64,000 nt of DNA from Haematococcus lacustris (lineage: Eukaryota > Chlorophyta > Chlorophyceae > Chlamydomonadales > Haematococcaceae), in assembly GCA_030144725.1 (NCBI GenBank), contig JASKMD010000009.1, positions 2,168,189 through 2,232,188 of the forward strand, read 5' to 3'. A model generated the notes under the pieces. That model was not told where the DNA came from, ran no database searches, and worked only from the letters and a program-made list of their open reading frames with translations. Each line of letters opens with the position of its first letter. Position 1 is the stretch's first letter. A program made the translations under genes and the position numbers. Positions 9,791-20,072 of the stretch are shown here, one piece after another.

Positions 9791-10010
9791 AAGGGCTGAC
9801 CGTGGGACCTGCAGTAAACAATGGGCATCTTTGCGTTTAGGCTGGGCATCGGACCACCCATGTGCAAGGGCTGGCCACTCACTCTTTGCTAGCGCCACTT
9901 CTATACCTACCTGGCAGCGCCTCCATGGCTGCAGCTCCTGGCTGCTCTTGCGCTCCATGCACCTGCTGTGGTAGGGTGATGAAGGAGGTGGTGGTGGGGG
10001 AGGGAGGGGA
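9791..10010. other. Transposon I interior between two tandem repeats
   Basis: On the minus strand a short block (about 9800-9870) resembles copy II at 18900-18950: both have ATGCCCAGCC, a splice-acceptor-like CTGCAGGT and the residues M-P-S. It may be a degraded internal exon of the family; no gene can be called. Confidence 0.4.
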
Positions 10011-10136
10011 GGGCTGGGCTGGGCTGGGCTGGGCTGGGCTGGGCTGGGCTGGGCTGGGCTGGGCTGGGCTGGGCTGGGCTGGGCTGGGCTGGGCTGGGCT
10101 GGGCTGGGCTGGGCTGGGCTGGGCTGGGCTGGGCTG
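10011..10136. repeat. (GGGCT)n tandem repeat
   Basis: About 25 perfect GGGCT pentamers form a G-rich strand with quadruplex potential. Confidence 0.97.
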
Positions 10137-10868
10137 GGGGACTTATGCACACCTACGCAACGCAATTGCTCAACACCAAGACAAGGGACAGTAATAGAAG
10201 GGTGGAAACTAGAGCGGTGCTTAGACTCACCCATTCTTTCTTGTTGCTTCCTGGTTGTGGCTTGCTATCGATGCCAGCTGCTCCTCGCTGTTGCTCTCGG
10301 CTTCATCTTGTGGCTTCAGCCCTTGGCAGCTGCTGAAATTGTGGCCTCTAGCTGTTGAGAGCTCCTGATCACTCTTGGCTAATGCTCATGGTTGCTCACA
10401 GCTACCTTTCCCTTGTCTCTGCACATGCACACGTAGCGCATCGCATGCCACATATGATGCACCCCCGATTGGGATGCGCTCATCGCACCTTTGTCGTCGT
10501 TATTCCTGCTCCCCTTGCTTTTATTGTTCATCGCTCCGCTGCTCCAGGCTGTTCATGCTGCGCCTCCTGGCTACGACTCGTGCCTATTTCCTAACCCTAC
10601 TAGCTGCTCCTCCTGTTGCGATTGTTCGCGTATGGTTGCGAGACTGAAGGTTAAGGCGAGGGGTCGCGAAATCGCGAGTCACAACGCTTAATGTAGGCCA
10701 CTTGTTGCTGATCGTGGCTATTTATTAGATCGGACGCTATGAGGCTGGAGGCTGATAGTGGCCGGGATAGTTCGCGAAGTCGCGACTTCAAGCCTAATTG
10801 TGAGGCTACTCGTAGCTGATCGTGGCTCCTTTGAGGATTGGCCGTAGTATGCATGCGGTTTGGCTGCA
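10137..10868. other. Transposon I interior, no gene seen
   Basis: Short blocks match copy II around 18480-18560 in inverted orientation (TTGCTCAACACCAAGACAAG and relatives), showing that the two elements share an interior as well as ends. No coding region is supported. Confidence 0.55.
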
Positions 10869-11512
10869 TCTATACTATTAAAACTGCTAGGGGGGGGGGT
10901 CGGCGGAACGGCCTGCGATTGCGCGCACAGCCTCGCAATAAATATGTAAGGACTCCCTCCGCACAGAATCGCGAAAGATGCACTGTGCCGTGAGATCGAC
11001 TTCCGATCTGCGGTTCTAACGCCCCACAAATAGTAGCTACCAGCAAACCTGGCTCAGCAAACGATGGCGATGCATTCAGCGCAGAGATAGTTCAAAGTCA
11101 GCGGACCGTCAAAAAGTCAAACGGTTCACAGCCAAAAGGTCAAACGAGTCAGGCTGCAGCCACATTTGGCTACGGCTGCTGACGAGCTACAGCGTAGCCA
11201 GCTCTAATAGCCTCCTCATGCGACCCTCCTCCGTGCCGCTCTAACAGGGCATTGCGACAAGTAGGCTGGATGATTGCATTTTGCCTTCAAGCCGTGCCAT
11301 GCATATACGTATACGTAGCGTACCCCGAATACCAAAGGTTTGACCGTGATAGTGCAAAGGATGCAGGGCGCACAATCCACCGTACCTGCGGTGTGTCCGG
11401 AATCGCGGTTCAAATGCAAGTCGCTGCGATATGCAGCCAGCCAGCCATGACAGTCATTGCACGGGAACCACCTGATGCATACGAGGAATGTGCCGACGAG
11501 ACCCGGACATGG

Positions 11513-13668
11513 CAGCCGGGCAGCCGGTCAGGGTAGGGCAGCAGCAGGGCAGCCGGGCAGCCATCAGGGTAGGGCAGCAGCAGGGCAGCCGGGCATCAGG
11601 GCAGCCGGTCAGGGTAGGGCAGCAGCAGGGCAGTCGGGCAGCCATCAGGGTAGGGCAGCAGCAGGGCATCAGGGCAGCCGGTCAGGGTAGGGCAGCAGCA
11701 GGGCAGCCGGGAAGCCAGTCAGGGTAGGGCAGCAGCAGGGCATCAGGGCAGCCGGTCAGGGTAGGGCTGCAGCAGGGCATCAGGGCAGCCGGTCAGGGTA
11801 GGGCAGCAGCAGGGCAGCAGGGCATCAGGGCAGCCGGTCAGGGTAGAGCAGCAGCAGGGCAGCCGGGAAGCCAGTCAGGGTAGGGCAGCAGCAGGGCATC
11901 AGGGCAGCCGGTCAGGGTAGGGCAGCAGCAGGGCATCAGGGCCGCCGGTCAGGGTAGGGCAGCAGCAGGGCAGCCGGGAAGCCGGTCAGGGTAGGGCAGC
12001 AGCAGGGCAGCCGGGCAGCCATCAGGGTAGGGCAGCAGCAGGGCAGCCGGGCATCAGGGCAGCCGGTCAGGGTAGGGCAGCAGCAGGGCAGTCGGGCAGC
12101 CATCAGGGTAGGGCAGCAGCAGGGCATCAGGGCAGCCGGTCAGGGTAGGGCAGCAGCAGGGCAGCCGGGAAGCCAGTCAGGGTAGGGCAGCAGCAGGGCA
12201 TCAGGGCAGCCGGTCAGGGTAGGGCAGCAGCAGGGCATCAGGGCAGCCGGTCAGGGTAGGGCAGCAGCAGGGCAGCAGGGCAGCAGGGCATCAGGGCAGC
12301 CGGTCAGGGTAGGGCAGCAGCAGGGCAGCCGGGAAGCCAGTCAGGGTAGGGCAGCAGCAGGGCATCAGGGCAGCCGGTCAGGGTAGGGTAGCAGCAGGGC
12401 AGCCGGGCAGCCATCAGGGTAGGGCAGCAGCAGGGCAGCAGGGCAGCCGGTCAGGGTAGGGCAGCAGCAGGGCAGCCGGTCAGGGTAGATCTGCAGCAGC
12501 GCAGCCGGGAAGCCGGTCAGGGTAGGGCAGCAGCAGGTCAGCCTGGCAGCCATCAGGGTAGGGCAGCAGCAGGGCAGTCGGGCAGCCATCAGGGTAGGGC
12601 AGCAGCAGGGCATCAGGGCTGCCGGTCAGGGTAGGGCAGCAGCAGGGCAGCCGGGAAGCCAGTCAGGGTAGGGCAGCAGCAGGGCATCAGGGCAGCCGGT
12701 CAGGGTAGGGCAGCAGCAGGGCATCAGGGCAGCCGGTCAGGGTAGGGCAGCAGCAGGGCAACAAGTCAGGGTAGGGCAGCAGCCGGGCAGGGTAGGGCAG
12801 TAGCAGGGCATCAGGGCAGCCGGTCAGGGTAGGGCAGCAGCAAGGCAGCCGGGAAGCCAGTCAGGGTAGGGCAGCAGCAGGGCATCAGGGCAGCCGGTCA
12901 GGGTAGGGCAGCAGCAGGGCATCAGGGCAGCCGGTCAGGGTAGGGCAGCAGCAGGGCAGCCGGGAAGCCGGTCAGGGTAGGGCAGCAGCAGGGCAACAAG
13001 TCAGGGTAGGGCAGCAGCCGGGCAGGGTAGGGCAGCAGCAGGGCATCAGGGCAGCCGGTCAGGGTAGGGCAGCAGCAGGGCATCAGGGCAGCCGGTCAGG
13101 GTAGGGTAGCAGCAGGGCAGCCAGGCAGCCATCAGGGTAGGGCAGCAGCAGGGCAGCCGGTCAGGGTAGGGCAGCAGCAGGGCAGCCGGTCAGGGTAGGA
13201 CTGCAGCAGCGCAGCCGGAAAGCCGGTCAGGGTAGGGCAGCAGCAGGGCAGTCGGGCAGCCATCAGGGTAGGGCAGCAGCAGGGCATCAGGGCAGCCGGT
13301 CAGGGTAGGGCAGCAGCAGGGCAGCCGGGAAGCCAGTCAGGGTAGGGCAGCAGCAGGGCAGCCGGGAAGCCAGTCAGGGTCGGTCAGCAGCAGGGCATCA
13401 GGGCAGCCGGTCAGGGTAGGGCAGCAGCAGGGCATCAGGGCAGCCGGTCAGGGTAGGGCAGCAGCAGGGCAACAAGTCAGGGTAGGGCAGCAGGCGGGCG
13501 GGGTAGGGCAGTAGCAGGGCATCAGGGCAGCCGGTCAGGGTAGGGCAGCAGCATGGCAGCCGGTCAGGGTAGGGCAGCAGCAGGGCAGCCGGGCAGCCGA
13601 TCAGGGTAGGGCAGCATCAGGGCAGCCGGTCAGGGTAGGGCAGCAGCAGGGCAGCCGGTCAGGGTAGC
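11513..13668. repeat. GGTAGGGCAGCAGCAGGGCA minisatellite inside the Helitron
   Basis: More than 60 imperfect units of the type GTCAGGGTAGGGCAGCAGC are joined by variable linkers (GGGCAGCCGG, GGGCATCAGG, GGGAAGCC, AACAA), with higher-order mixtures. It recurs after the second Helitron copy at 56730-57808. Confidence 0.92.
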
Positions 13669-13954
13669 ACCAATCTGCATACTCACTTTCGCAAAATGAT
13701 GACCTTGCACCTACGGTTCGCCCTACGGACCTATGGATACAGTATATACATACGTATTTACCATCGTTTCAGTCGCCGTGATTTACGTCGCAGTGAGGTG
13801 TTTGCTGCATAGCCTGCATCACTCACTTACTCAGACTCACAGCAGTTAGACTCAGCACTCAGCACTGTGGCCTGGGACTGGTGCAAGGGGGACTGGTGCA
13901 AGAGCATTGTGGCCGGAGTGCCCCGTCCGCTGTCGGACGGGCCCGCTGTACTAG
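13669..13954 (+). other. Helitron 3' end with hairpin and CTAG
   Basis: This unique sequence after the minisatellite contains the terminal hairpin 13922-13941 and the CTAG terminus. No ORF. Confidence 0.8.
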
Positions 13955-13979
13955 TGGTACTTCAAATGCCGAGGTGCGC

Positions 13980-14931
13980 GTCTATACAGATAGCGACCGT
14001 CATCATCTGTACAGACGCACACCTAGGTAACTGTACAGATGCACCTTCCTATCTGTACAGATATTACCCTTGCTATCTGTACAGATTTAATCTTGGGGCA
14101 TCTGTACAGAAAACTGTAGGTGTATCTGTACAGATGCTAATTGCCATCTGTACAGATAAAACCCCGGCATCTGTCCAGATACCCCTATAAGTATCTGTAC
14201 AGATACCACTTGTTGGCATCTGTACAGATTTTATCCTTGCTATCTGTACAGATTTATTCTTGGGGCATCTGTACAGATAATTATAGGTGTATCTGTACAG
14301 ATACTTATTATCGCCATCTGTACAGATAAATACCCCCGGCATCTGTACAGATACACCTATTGCCATCTGTACAGATACCACTTGTCGACATCTGTACAGA
14401 TTTAACCCTTGCTATCTGTACAGATTTAGTTTAAGGGTATCTGTACAGATAATTATAGGTGTATCTGTACAGATACTTATTATCGCCATCTGTACAGATA
14501 AATACCCCCGGCATCTGTACAGATACACCTATTGCCATCTGTACAGATACCACTTGTCGACATCTGTACAGATTTAACTCTTGCTATCTGTACAGATTTA
14601 GTTTACGGGTATCTGTACAGATAATTATAGTTGTATCTGTACAGATGCTTTAAATCGCCATCTGTACAGATAAATACCCTCGGCATCTGTACAGATACCC
14701 TCTTAAAATCTGTACAGATGTAACCTTCACGCTATCTGTACAGATTTACCTATAAATATCTGTACAGATTCACATATCTGTACAGATATTCCAAAATAAT
14801 CTGTACAGATGACAACATTACGTATCTGTACAGATACGTAGAAGGAATCTGTACAGATGGCGCATATCCTTGCGGCCATCGACAAGCATCTGTACAGATG
14901 GCGGGCCCATTAGACGGGCATCTGTACAGAT
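13980..14931. repeat. ATCTGTACAGAT palindrome array, right
   Basis: About 40 copies of ATCTGTACAGAT recur every 20-26 bp with varied spacers. Between about 14270 and 14680 a block of several units repeats with a period near 174 bp (spacers AATTATAGGTGT, ACTTATTATCGCC, AAATACCCCCGGC in order), so the array grew by block duplication. Confidence 0.95.
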
Positions 14932-15108
14932 TCCCAAAAAGGGGGGGGTACCTCGCGCGCGGATCGTTGTATCTTCGCAACCGCTGCGAGTTAGGACTTC
15001 ATTCAAGAGCGAGGTCCCCCTCAAACTCAACGCTCTATCGTTCTATCGGAGCGGAATGTCCATCCGATGCAAAAAAGGCCCTCGCGTCGGCCCTATTTAT
15101 CGTGAGTG
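14932..15108 (-). repeat. Second-type end and TIR of DNA transposon I
   Basis: A ~155-bp end region with CGGATCGTT, GGAGCGGAATGTCCATCCGA and AGTTAGGACTTC ends in the inverted TIR (15091-15108). The same end, inverted and close to 88% identical by eye, is at 17173-17345 in copy II. It differs from the left end of this same element, so each transposon has two unlike ends. Confidence 0.85.
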
Positions 15109-16044
15109 TAAGTGTGGGGTCATGCATAAGTGAAAGATCATGCACAACACGTGCTTGCACCTCAGGGGTGAGGCCCCTAATGAAGGTGGTAACCAGCATC
15201 AATGGCGCTATGCAGGTGGCACCTGCCACAGTCAGAGTACTTCTGATCTTTGTAATGTAGGCATTGAGGGTAGAACATGCTGACATGCACAGTGCACAAG
15301 GGTCCAACAACCTCCTGCGGTGCATATCTGAAACATTGCACAGGTCATCACCAGCCATCTCCTTGAGAGGAGAGCGCATGTATCCCCATGTTGGCCTAGT
15401 GCCATGAGCAAGGATGTGGGCATTCCTAGTGGCAGAGTAACATACCTCTCGTGCCTTGCCCGTCAAGAAGTTGGTCAATGCATCAGCCGGGTCTATGCAC
15501 AGATATGCACAAAGGACCTCAAGATCCTCACAGAAAGTCTCTCTTACCCGAGATGTGGCGAGACACAGGTCTGTCCTTATGTCAGGACTTGTGACCTTAA
15601 ACCTGGGAGAGGAGGCTGACACAGAGAGTGGTGCATTAGCAAGCAAAGCAACCTGAGACGAGGGCAAATTGCCCTACTGGCGTCAAATGTGGCGCAGCGG
15701 GTGCGACATGTGCATTAGGTGTAGAAGTCGACAAGGCTTGTGCAGCAAGTGCAACTTTAGTAGTAGCAGTGCCACAGAATGTCGAGCTGACTGCGATTAC
15801 GCGAATCGCTGCCCCAATCTGCTCACCACTCACCACCGCGTTTTGTTAGCCATAGAGACGCTCCAATTCAGCGAGTTCGGCTCCAGTCCGAACGGAGGGA
15901 GGCTTTCAGGTGCGCAGTCGCTCCTACCAGCTCTTGATGCTCTGTTGCAACTGCTGGGCGTGAAGAAACAAAGGCCTCATCTCCAAGTGGAGTGTTCTCC
16001 GTCCGTTGGTCCCCGCCATGCGGAGGTTCCTTTTTGGCAGTCAT
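15109..16044 (-). pseudogene. Chromovirus gag, N-terminal and central part
   Basis: An ATG at 16044 (minus strand) starts MTAKKEP and a hydrophilic N-terminus. After at least one frameshift (about 15840-15640) the frame from about 15667 down to 15109 encodes a Ty3-type capsid domain. Its hallmark is the helix ending FIRGLTPEVQARV, preceded by a long helical region with CSTLNAYITKIR. At 15109 the frame runs into the DNA transposon TIR, and its continuation lies at 8112. Gag would form the virus-like particle; this copy is broken by frameshift and insertion. Confidence 0.8.
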
Positions 16045-16080
16045 TTGCTTAGGAGAGAAGGTGGCGTTAGTAGCAACATC

Positions 16081-16093
16081 GGTCGGAAACCAA
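16081..16093 (-). promoter_or_regulatory. Candidate primer-binding site
   Basis: Just inside the 5' LTR (spacer of two to three bases) the minus strand reads TGGTTTCCGACCG. Starting with TGG, it could pair with a tRNA 3' end finishing in CCA. The tRNA is not identified, and it is not the usual initiator-Met motif TGGTATCAGAG. Confidence 0.55.
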
Positions 16094-16095
16094 AA

Positions 16096-16304
16096 TGTAG
16101 CGTGCTGAGGCACACCGCCGAGAACCGATATCTACCTTCTCTCCCACAGCATGACATGGCCAGGGTTTAGAACGTTTCCCCCGAGGAGTCGAACCTCTGA
16201 AGCAGGTGTGCACGAAGGCCCACCTGCCCCTTTCGCCCACCATGTCACACTGCAGTACAGAAGTACCATGAGGCGAGCTAGGCTTCGAGGAGCCGTTCGC
16301 TACA
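16096..16304 (-). repeat. 5' LTR of chromovirus 1
   Basis: Same sequence as 1222-1431 with about three differences. The exact B-box GGTTCGACTCC (minus strand) is at 16185-16195. An A-box-like TGGGCGAAAGG lies 44 bases upstream of it on the same strand. Confidence 0.92.
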
Positions 16305-17106
16305 TAAAGGGTCTCGGGATCCACCCGTCTGGTCCGCCCCGTGGATAGCCTTCCCGGTTCGATAGCACCTGGGGCCCAGCTACAGCAGAGCGTCCTGGGG
16401 GGACTCCGTGGCTGGGCCCGTCCAGGGCTGCCCAGGTGTGTTCAAGGGGTGAGTCAGCGCAGCCGGGGGAGCGGAAGGTGCAAGGTTGGGGCTGGGGCTG
16501 GGGATGGGGCTGGGGATGGGGATGGGGATGGGGATGGGGCCGTGCCTTCTCCGATGGTTTTGGATCGCCCACGCCTTACCCGTCCCTTGCCCTCCACCCT
16601 TTTCCCAACGCCCACCACCTTGCAGCCCAGCGCCTTGGGGGCCTTCGTGGCTCGGGCGCATGCGCCTTGCTCTGTCCCGCCCGTTGCGCGCTTTCCCCCC
16701 ACACCCCTCTTCCCACCCCACTGGCTCCCTTGCCGGTGTTCCCCCATCAACCTCTCCGCGCTCCCTGGGGCACTTGGGGTTGCTAGGTAAGGCCCTCTCT
16801 ATGGGCGCGGTGCTGGCCTCCACGGGCAAGCTCGCTGCCTGTAAGCTGAGGGCGACCACAGCTGGGGGCCTAGCCGCAGCCGGGCAGTGGGTTGGTGGGG
16901 AACCTTCCGCCAGCTCTCCCTCCCTTGACCCCATGGACGCCGAGGCAGCGGACCCCACCGCCCCTTGCCGCACGGAGGGCACGGGGCCTGGCGCAATTGC
17001 CCATCTCCCAGCCTAGGAGCTTGGTCCCTCCAGCGGGCTGGGCAGCCGGTTCGGCACAGTGCGGGTTGGGTCCGGTGAGCTGCAGGGTAGTCAGCCTCCC
17101 CGCTGG
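16305..17106 (+). mobile_element. LINE fragment A, right part (ORF1 region)
   Basis: It begins with the second TAAAG and continues the LINE exactly where 1221 left off (GGGTCTCGGGATCCACCCG, as at 28866). It passes through a short GGGGCT/GGGGAT tract and the CTTCTCCGATGGTTTTGGAT block also found at 37191, 42482, 47801 and 53127, to GCCTCCCCGCTGG, where another LTR begins. Frames encode LGLLGKALS-like and MDAEAADPTAPCR-like ORF1 pieces with stops. A degenerate fragment. Confidence 0.8.
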
Positions 17107-17172
17107 TGTAGCGTGCAAAGAGCAGCGCCGATAACCGATAACTACCTCTTTCCCACAGCATGACACGGCCAG
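17107..17172 (-). repeat. Truncated LTR of a third, related chromovirus
   Basis: TGTAGCGTGCAAAGAGCAGC and the following bases resemble the first 66 bases of the chromovirus 1 LTR (shared CCGATAACTACC and CCCACAGCATGACA) but are clearly diverged. The match ends at the TIR of DNA transposon II. Confidence 0.75.
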
Positions 17173-17350
17173 CACTCAGGATAAATAAGGCCGACGCGTC
17201 AGCCTTTTTTACATCGGATGGACATTCCGCTCCGATAGAACGATAGAACAGTGAGTTTAAGAGGGACCTCGCTCTGGAACGAAGTCCTAACTCACAGCGG
17301 TTGCGGAGATATAACGATCCGCGCGCGAGGTTACCCCCCCCCTCCATGTT

Positions 17351-17931
17351 CGGCTGCGCAGCAAGGGTATAAAGTGCAACCTTGCTGCGCAGCAAGGGTA
17401 TAAAGTGCAACGTTGCTGCGCAGCAAGGGTATAAGTGCATCGCTGCTGCGCAGCAAAACCAGGCCCTTGCTGCGCAACAACTAAGCTTACCCTTGCTGCG
17501 CAGCAACATAAGGCCCTTGCTGCGCAACAACAAATCTAACCCTTGCTGCGCAGCAACATAAGGCTTTTGCTGCGCAGCAACATAAGGCCCTTGCTGCGCA
17601 ACAAGAGAGCTAACCCTTGCTGCGCAGCGACATCATGCCCTTGCTGCGCAACCACTAAGCTAACCCTTGCTGCGCAACAACATCAGGCCCTTGCTGCGCA
17701 ACAACAAAGCTAACCCTTGCTGCGCAACAACATCAGGCCCTTGCTGCGCAGCATTTAAACTAACCCTTGCTGCGCAGCAAAACCAGGCCCTTGCTGCGCA
17801 ACAACTAAGCTAGCCCTTACTGCGCAGCAACATTATGCCCTTGCTGCGCAACAACTAAGCTAACTCTTGCTGCGCAGCAACACTAGGCCTTTGTTGCGCA
17901 GCAACATCAGGCCCTTGCTGTGCAGCAAGGG
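17351..17931. repeat. TTGCTGCGCAGCAA palindrome array, left
   Basis: About 20-25 copies of the 14-bp palindrome or its variants (TTGCTGCGCAACAA) occur at 25-32 bp spacing. Inner spacers repeat as CTAAGCTAACCC and CATAAGGCCC. Confidence 0.92.
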
Positions 17932-19695
17932 CCCGATTCAGGTTACAAAACTTTCAGGTTGCATGCAGACTTGCATGTAGGTTTCGCTGAGGTACCGCGA
18001 AATAAGGAAAGGATCGCGAAGGAAAGCAGACTGCCCCGCCAAAATGGCATGCTGCATATAGCAGCCAGGAGCTGCTAGGAGTAGCCAATCGTCGCCAAAG
18101 GGTAGCTACGAGCCAGCCAGCCGTCGCTAGCTTGTAGCCTCATAGCATTGGCGATCAGCCGTAGGATCTGGAGTCAGCGACAGAAATTGGCAGCAGGTGC
18201 AGCGATGCAGCGACACAACATGGAGCGGAGCCAGTAGCGATAGAGCGGAGGAGTGGAGAGGCCCCGTAAGGCAGCTGGGAGCCATGAAGGAGAGCGAGCC
18301 ATGTGCGGAAGCCTCGAGTTAGGAGTCCTTGAGCAGCTAGGAGAAGCGGAAGTGGAGCAGCCAGGATAGTACCCATGGTGGTAACAACCATGAGCATTTA
18401 GAAGCGGGAGCGACGTCCTGCAGCCTTGAGCGGCACCTTCCCCTCTCCTCCCCTCCCCTCAAAAGCAATGGGTAAGTCTAAGCAACGCTTTAGCACACAC
18501 CCTTCTCTTATTGTCCCTTGTCATGGTGTTGAGCACTTGGTGTGCACCACAGCAGCTCCCTCCCCCCACATTAATAGCTTATCGTCGCAGCCATGAGCCG
18601 TTCCCATGAGCAACAGCCATGAGCGGCAGCCAGGACTTCCGGTGAATGCACGTGCTCTGGTGGGTGTCAGCCTAGCCTGCCCAGTTGTGGTCATGCATGT
18701 CCTTGTTCATCTGCTTGCTGGCTGATGTTTGCTTGCAGTGGTCGACAACTGGAGCATTACACGCGTAGCATTGCTTGGTGATTGCAAGCAAGGTGGTAGC
18801 GGCATAGAGTTACAACCAACAAGGAGCCAGCAAGGAGTCAACAAGGCATAACATGTATCAAATGTGTGAGTGGCCAGCCCCAGCACATAAGTGGCCCCTA
18901 ATGCCCAGCCCAACCGCAAGGATGCCTCTTGTTGGCTGCAGGTCTGATGGTCAGTCTCCTGCCCCTTGCACCCTTGCCCCTTCCCTCCCTCGTCTCACCA
19001 CCACCATTCCCTCGTCTCACCACCACCACTTCCAAGTCTGCCACCCATCTACTCCCCCCTCCCCCCTTGGCGGGATGCAGCCCTTGGCGTAGCAGCCTAG
19101 AGCGGGCAGCCTGGAGCGGGCAGCCTGGAGCGGGCAGCCTGGAGCGGGCAGCCTGGAGCGGGCAGCAGACCCCTCTTTAGCCCACTTCTTTAGCCCAGCC
19201 CAGCCCGGCCCAGCCCAGCCAAGCCCAGCCAAGCCCAGCCAAGTTGGGTGCTATGGGGCAGTAACCGCAAGCCCACCCCTTGTTGTTGCAGGTTTGATGG
19301 TCACCCTCCAGCCTTTTGGCCCCTTCCTCCTTCCCTTAGTGCTTAGCAGTCCCGTGATGAGGTGTTAGCCCATAGCAAGGAGGTGCAGCCAGTCCTTGTA
19401 GTTGTGCACATAGCATAAGTGGTGTGTAAGGCGTGAGTCGCTGTGTTGTTGCTGTGATGTTGTGTTGTTGTGTGGTGTTGTCACCTTGCATCAATGCATG
19501 TGCTTAGCATCAATGCATGTGCTTAGCATCAATGCATGTGCTTAGCAATACATGCCGTTCGTAGTGGTGTTGCGAGGTGTTCGGGCGACGATGCATACAT
19601 GTTGAAGTGGTGTTGCGGGGTGTTGCAAGGTGTATGGGCGTAACGACTCGCAGAACCTGTTGTGCGAGGTGTTTGAGGTGTTTGAGGTGTGCAAG
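17932..19695. other. Transposon II interior
   Basis: No supported gene. It contains a GGAGCGGGCAGCCT repeat (about 19100-19165), an AAGCCCAGCC repeat (19190-19240), and blocks shared in inverted order with copy I. Two short segments (18890-18960 and 19250-19310) resemble each other and end in TTGCAGGT/CTGCAGGT, then TGATGGTCA. They may be decayed exon-like duplicates. Confidence 0.5.
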
Positions 19696-20072
19696 GTGCG
19701 CAGCACGGGATGTAACCGTTGCTGCGCAGCACGGGATGTAAACGTTGCTGCGCAGCACGGGATGTAAACGTTGCTGCGCAGCAAGAGATGTAAACGTTGC
19801 TGCGCAGCAAGAGATGTAACGTTGCTGCGCAGCAAGAGATGTAACGTTGCTGCGCAGCAAGGGTATAAAGTGCAACGTTGCTGCGCAGCACGAGATGTAA
19901 CGTTGCTGCGCAGCAAGGGATGTAACGTTGCTGCGCAGCAAGAGATGTAACGTTGCTGCGCAGCAAGAGATGTAACGTTGCTGCGCAGCAAGGGTATAAA
20001 GTGCAACGTTGCTGCGCAGCACGAGATGTAACGTTGCTGCGCAGCAAGGGATGCACCGTTGTTGCGCAGCAA
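19696..20072. repeat. TTGCTGCGCAGCAA palindrome array, right
   Basis: About 16 copies of TTGCTGCGCAGCAA at ~24-32 bp spacing have spacers GAGATGTAACG and GGGTATAAAGTGCAACG. The last spacer also occurs in the left array, linking the two arrays of this copy. Confidence 0.93.

Larger units (their letters stand above)
10869..13954 (+). mobile_element. Non-autonomous Helitron, copy 1
   Basis: The 5' end TCTATACTATTAAAA follows an A and fits the Helitron 5' consensus beginning TC. The 3' end is CTAG (13951-13954) followed by T, preceded nine bases earlier by a perfect hairpin: CCCGTCCG, a four-base loop, CGGACGGG (13922-13941). Insertion between A and T without target duplication is the Helitron rule. 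No Rep/helicase ORF is present; about 70% of the element is a minisatellite. A second copy of the 5' part starts at 56056. Confidence 0.85.
8113..15108 (+). mobile_element. DNA transposon copy I with subterminal palindrome arrays
   Basis: The ends are near-perfect 18-bp terminal inverted repeats: CACTCACGATAAACAAGG at 8113-8130 and its inverted partner at 15091-15108 (16 of 18 match). A TA pair flanks both sides (8111-8112, 15109-15110). Behind each TIR is a distinct end region, then an array of ATCTGTACAGAT palindromes (8259-8438 and 13980-14931). No transposase ORF is visible, so the copy is non-autonomous. It contains a 3.1-kb Helitron; without that it would be about 3.9 kb. TIRs starting CACT plus subterminal motif arrays recall CACTA/CMC transposons, but the family is an inference. 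The element splits the chromovirus gag gene. Confidence 0.85.
1222..16304 (-). mobile_element. Ty3/gypsy chromovirus with nested insertions
   Basis: This is a complete LTR retrotransposon read from right to left: 5' LTR 16096-16304, candidate primer-binding site 16081-16093, gag from 16044, protease active site near 5190, RT, RNase H, integrase and chromodomain to 1505, polypurine tract 1432-1444, 3' LTR 1222-1431. A TAAAG duplication flanks it. By eye the two LTRs differ at about three positions, so the insertion is young. The coding part nevertheless has stops and frameshifts and is split by two later insertions (5421-7918 and 8113-15108). Removing those leaves an element of about 5.6 kb, normal for chromoviruses. 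The element sits inside a LINE. Confidence 0.92.

Noticed and set aside
9236..10234. Long proline/serine-rich proteins across 9.2-10.2 kb
   Set aside because: The frames are produced by the GGGGGAA and GGGCT repeats, open on both strands, with no non-repeat domain.
11454..13670. GGGTAGGG units as telomeric DNA
   Set aside because: The unit is not TTTAGGG or TTTTAGGG and is interrupted by CAGCAG. It is an interstitial minisatellite within a Helitron.
13980..14931. CRISPR-like array
   Set aside because: The 12-bp unit is a perfect palindrome, spacers are only about 8-14 bases and partly repeated, the genome is eukaryotic, and the array belongs to a transposon end.
16070..16100. Initiator-Met tRNA primer-binding site for chromovirus 1
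   Set aside because: The expected TGGTATCAGAG is absent; TGGTTTCCGACCG was kept only as a candidate.
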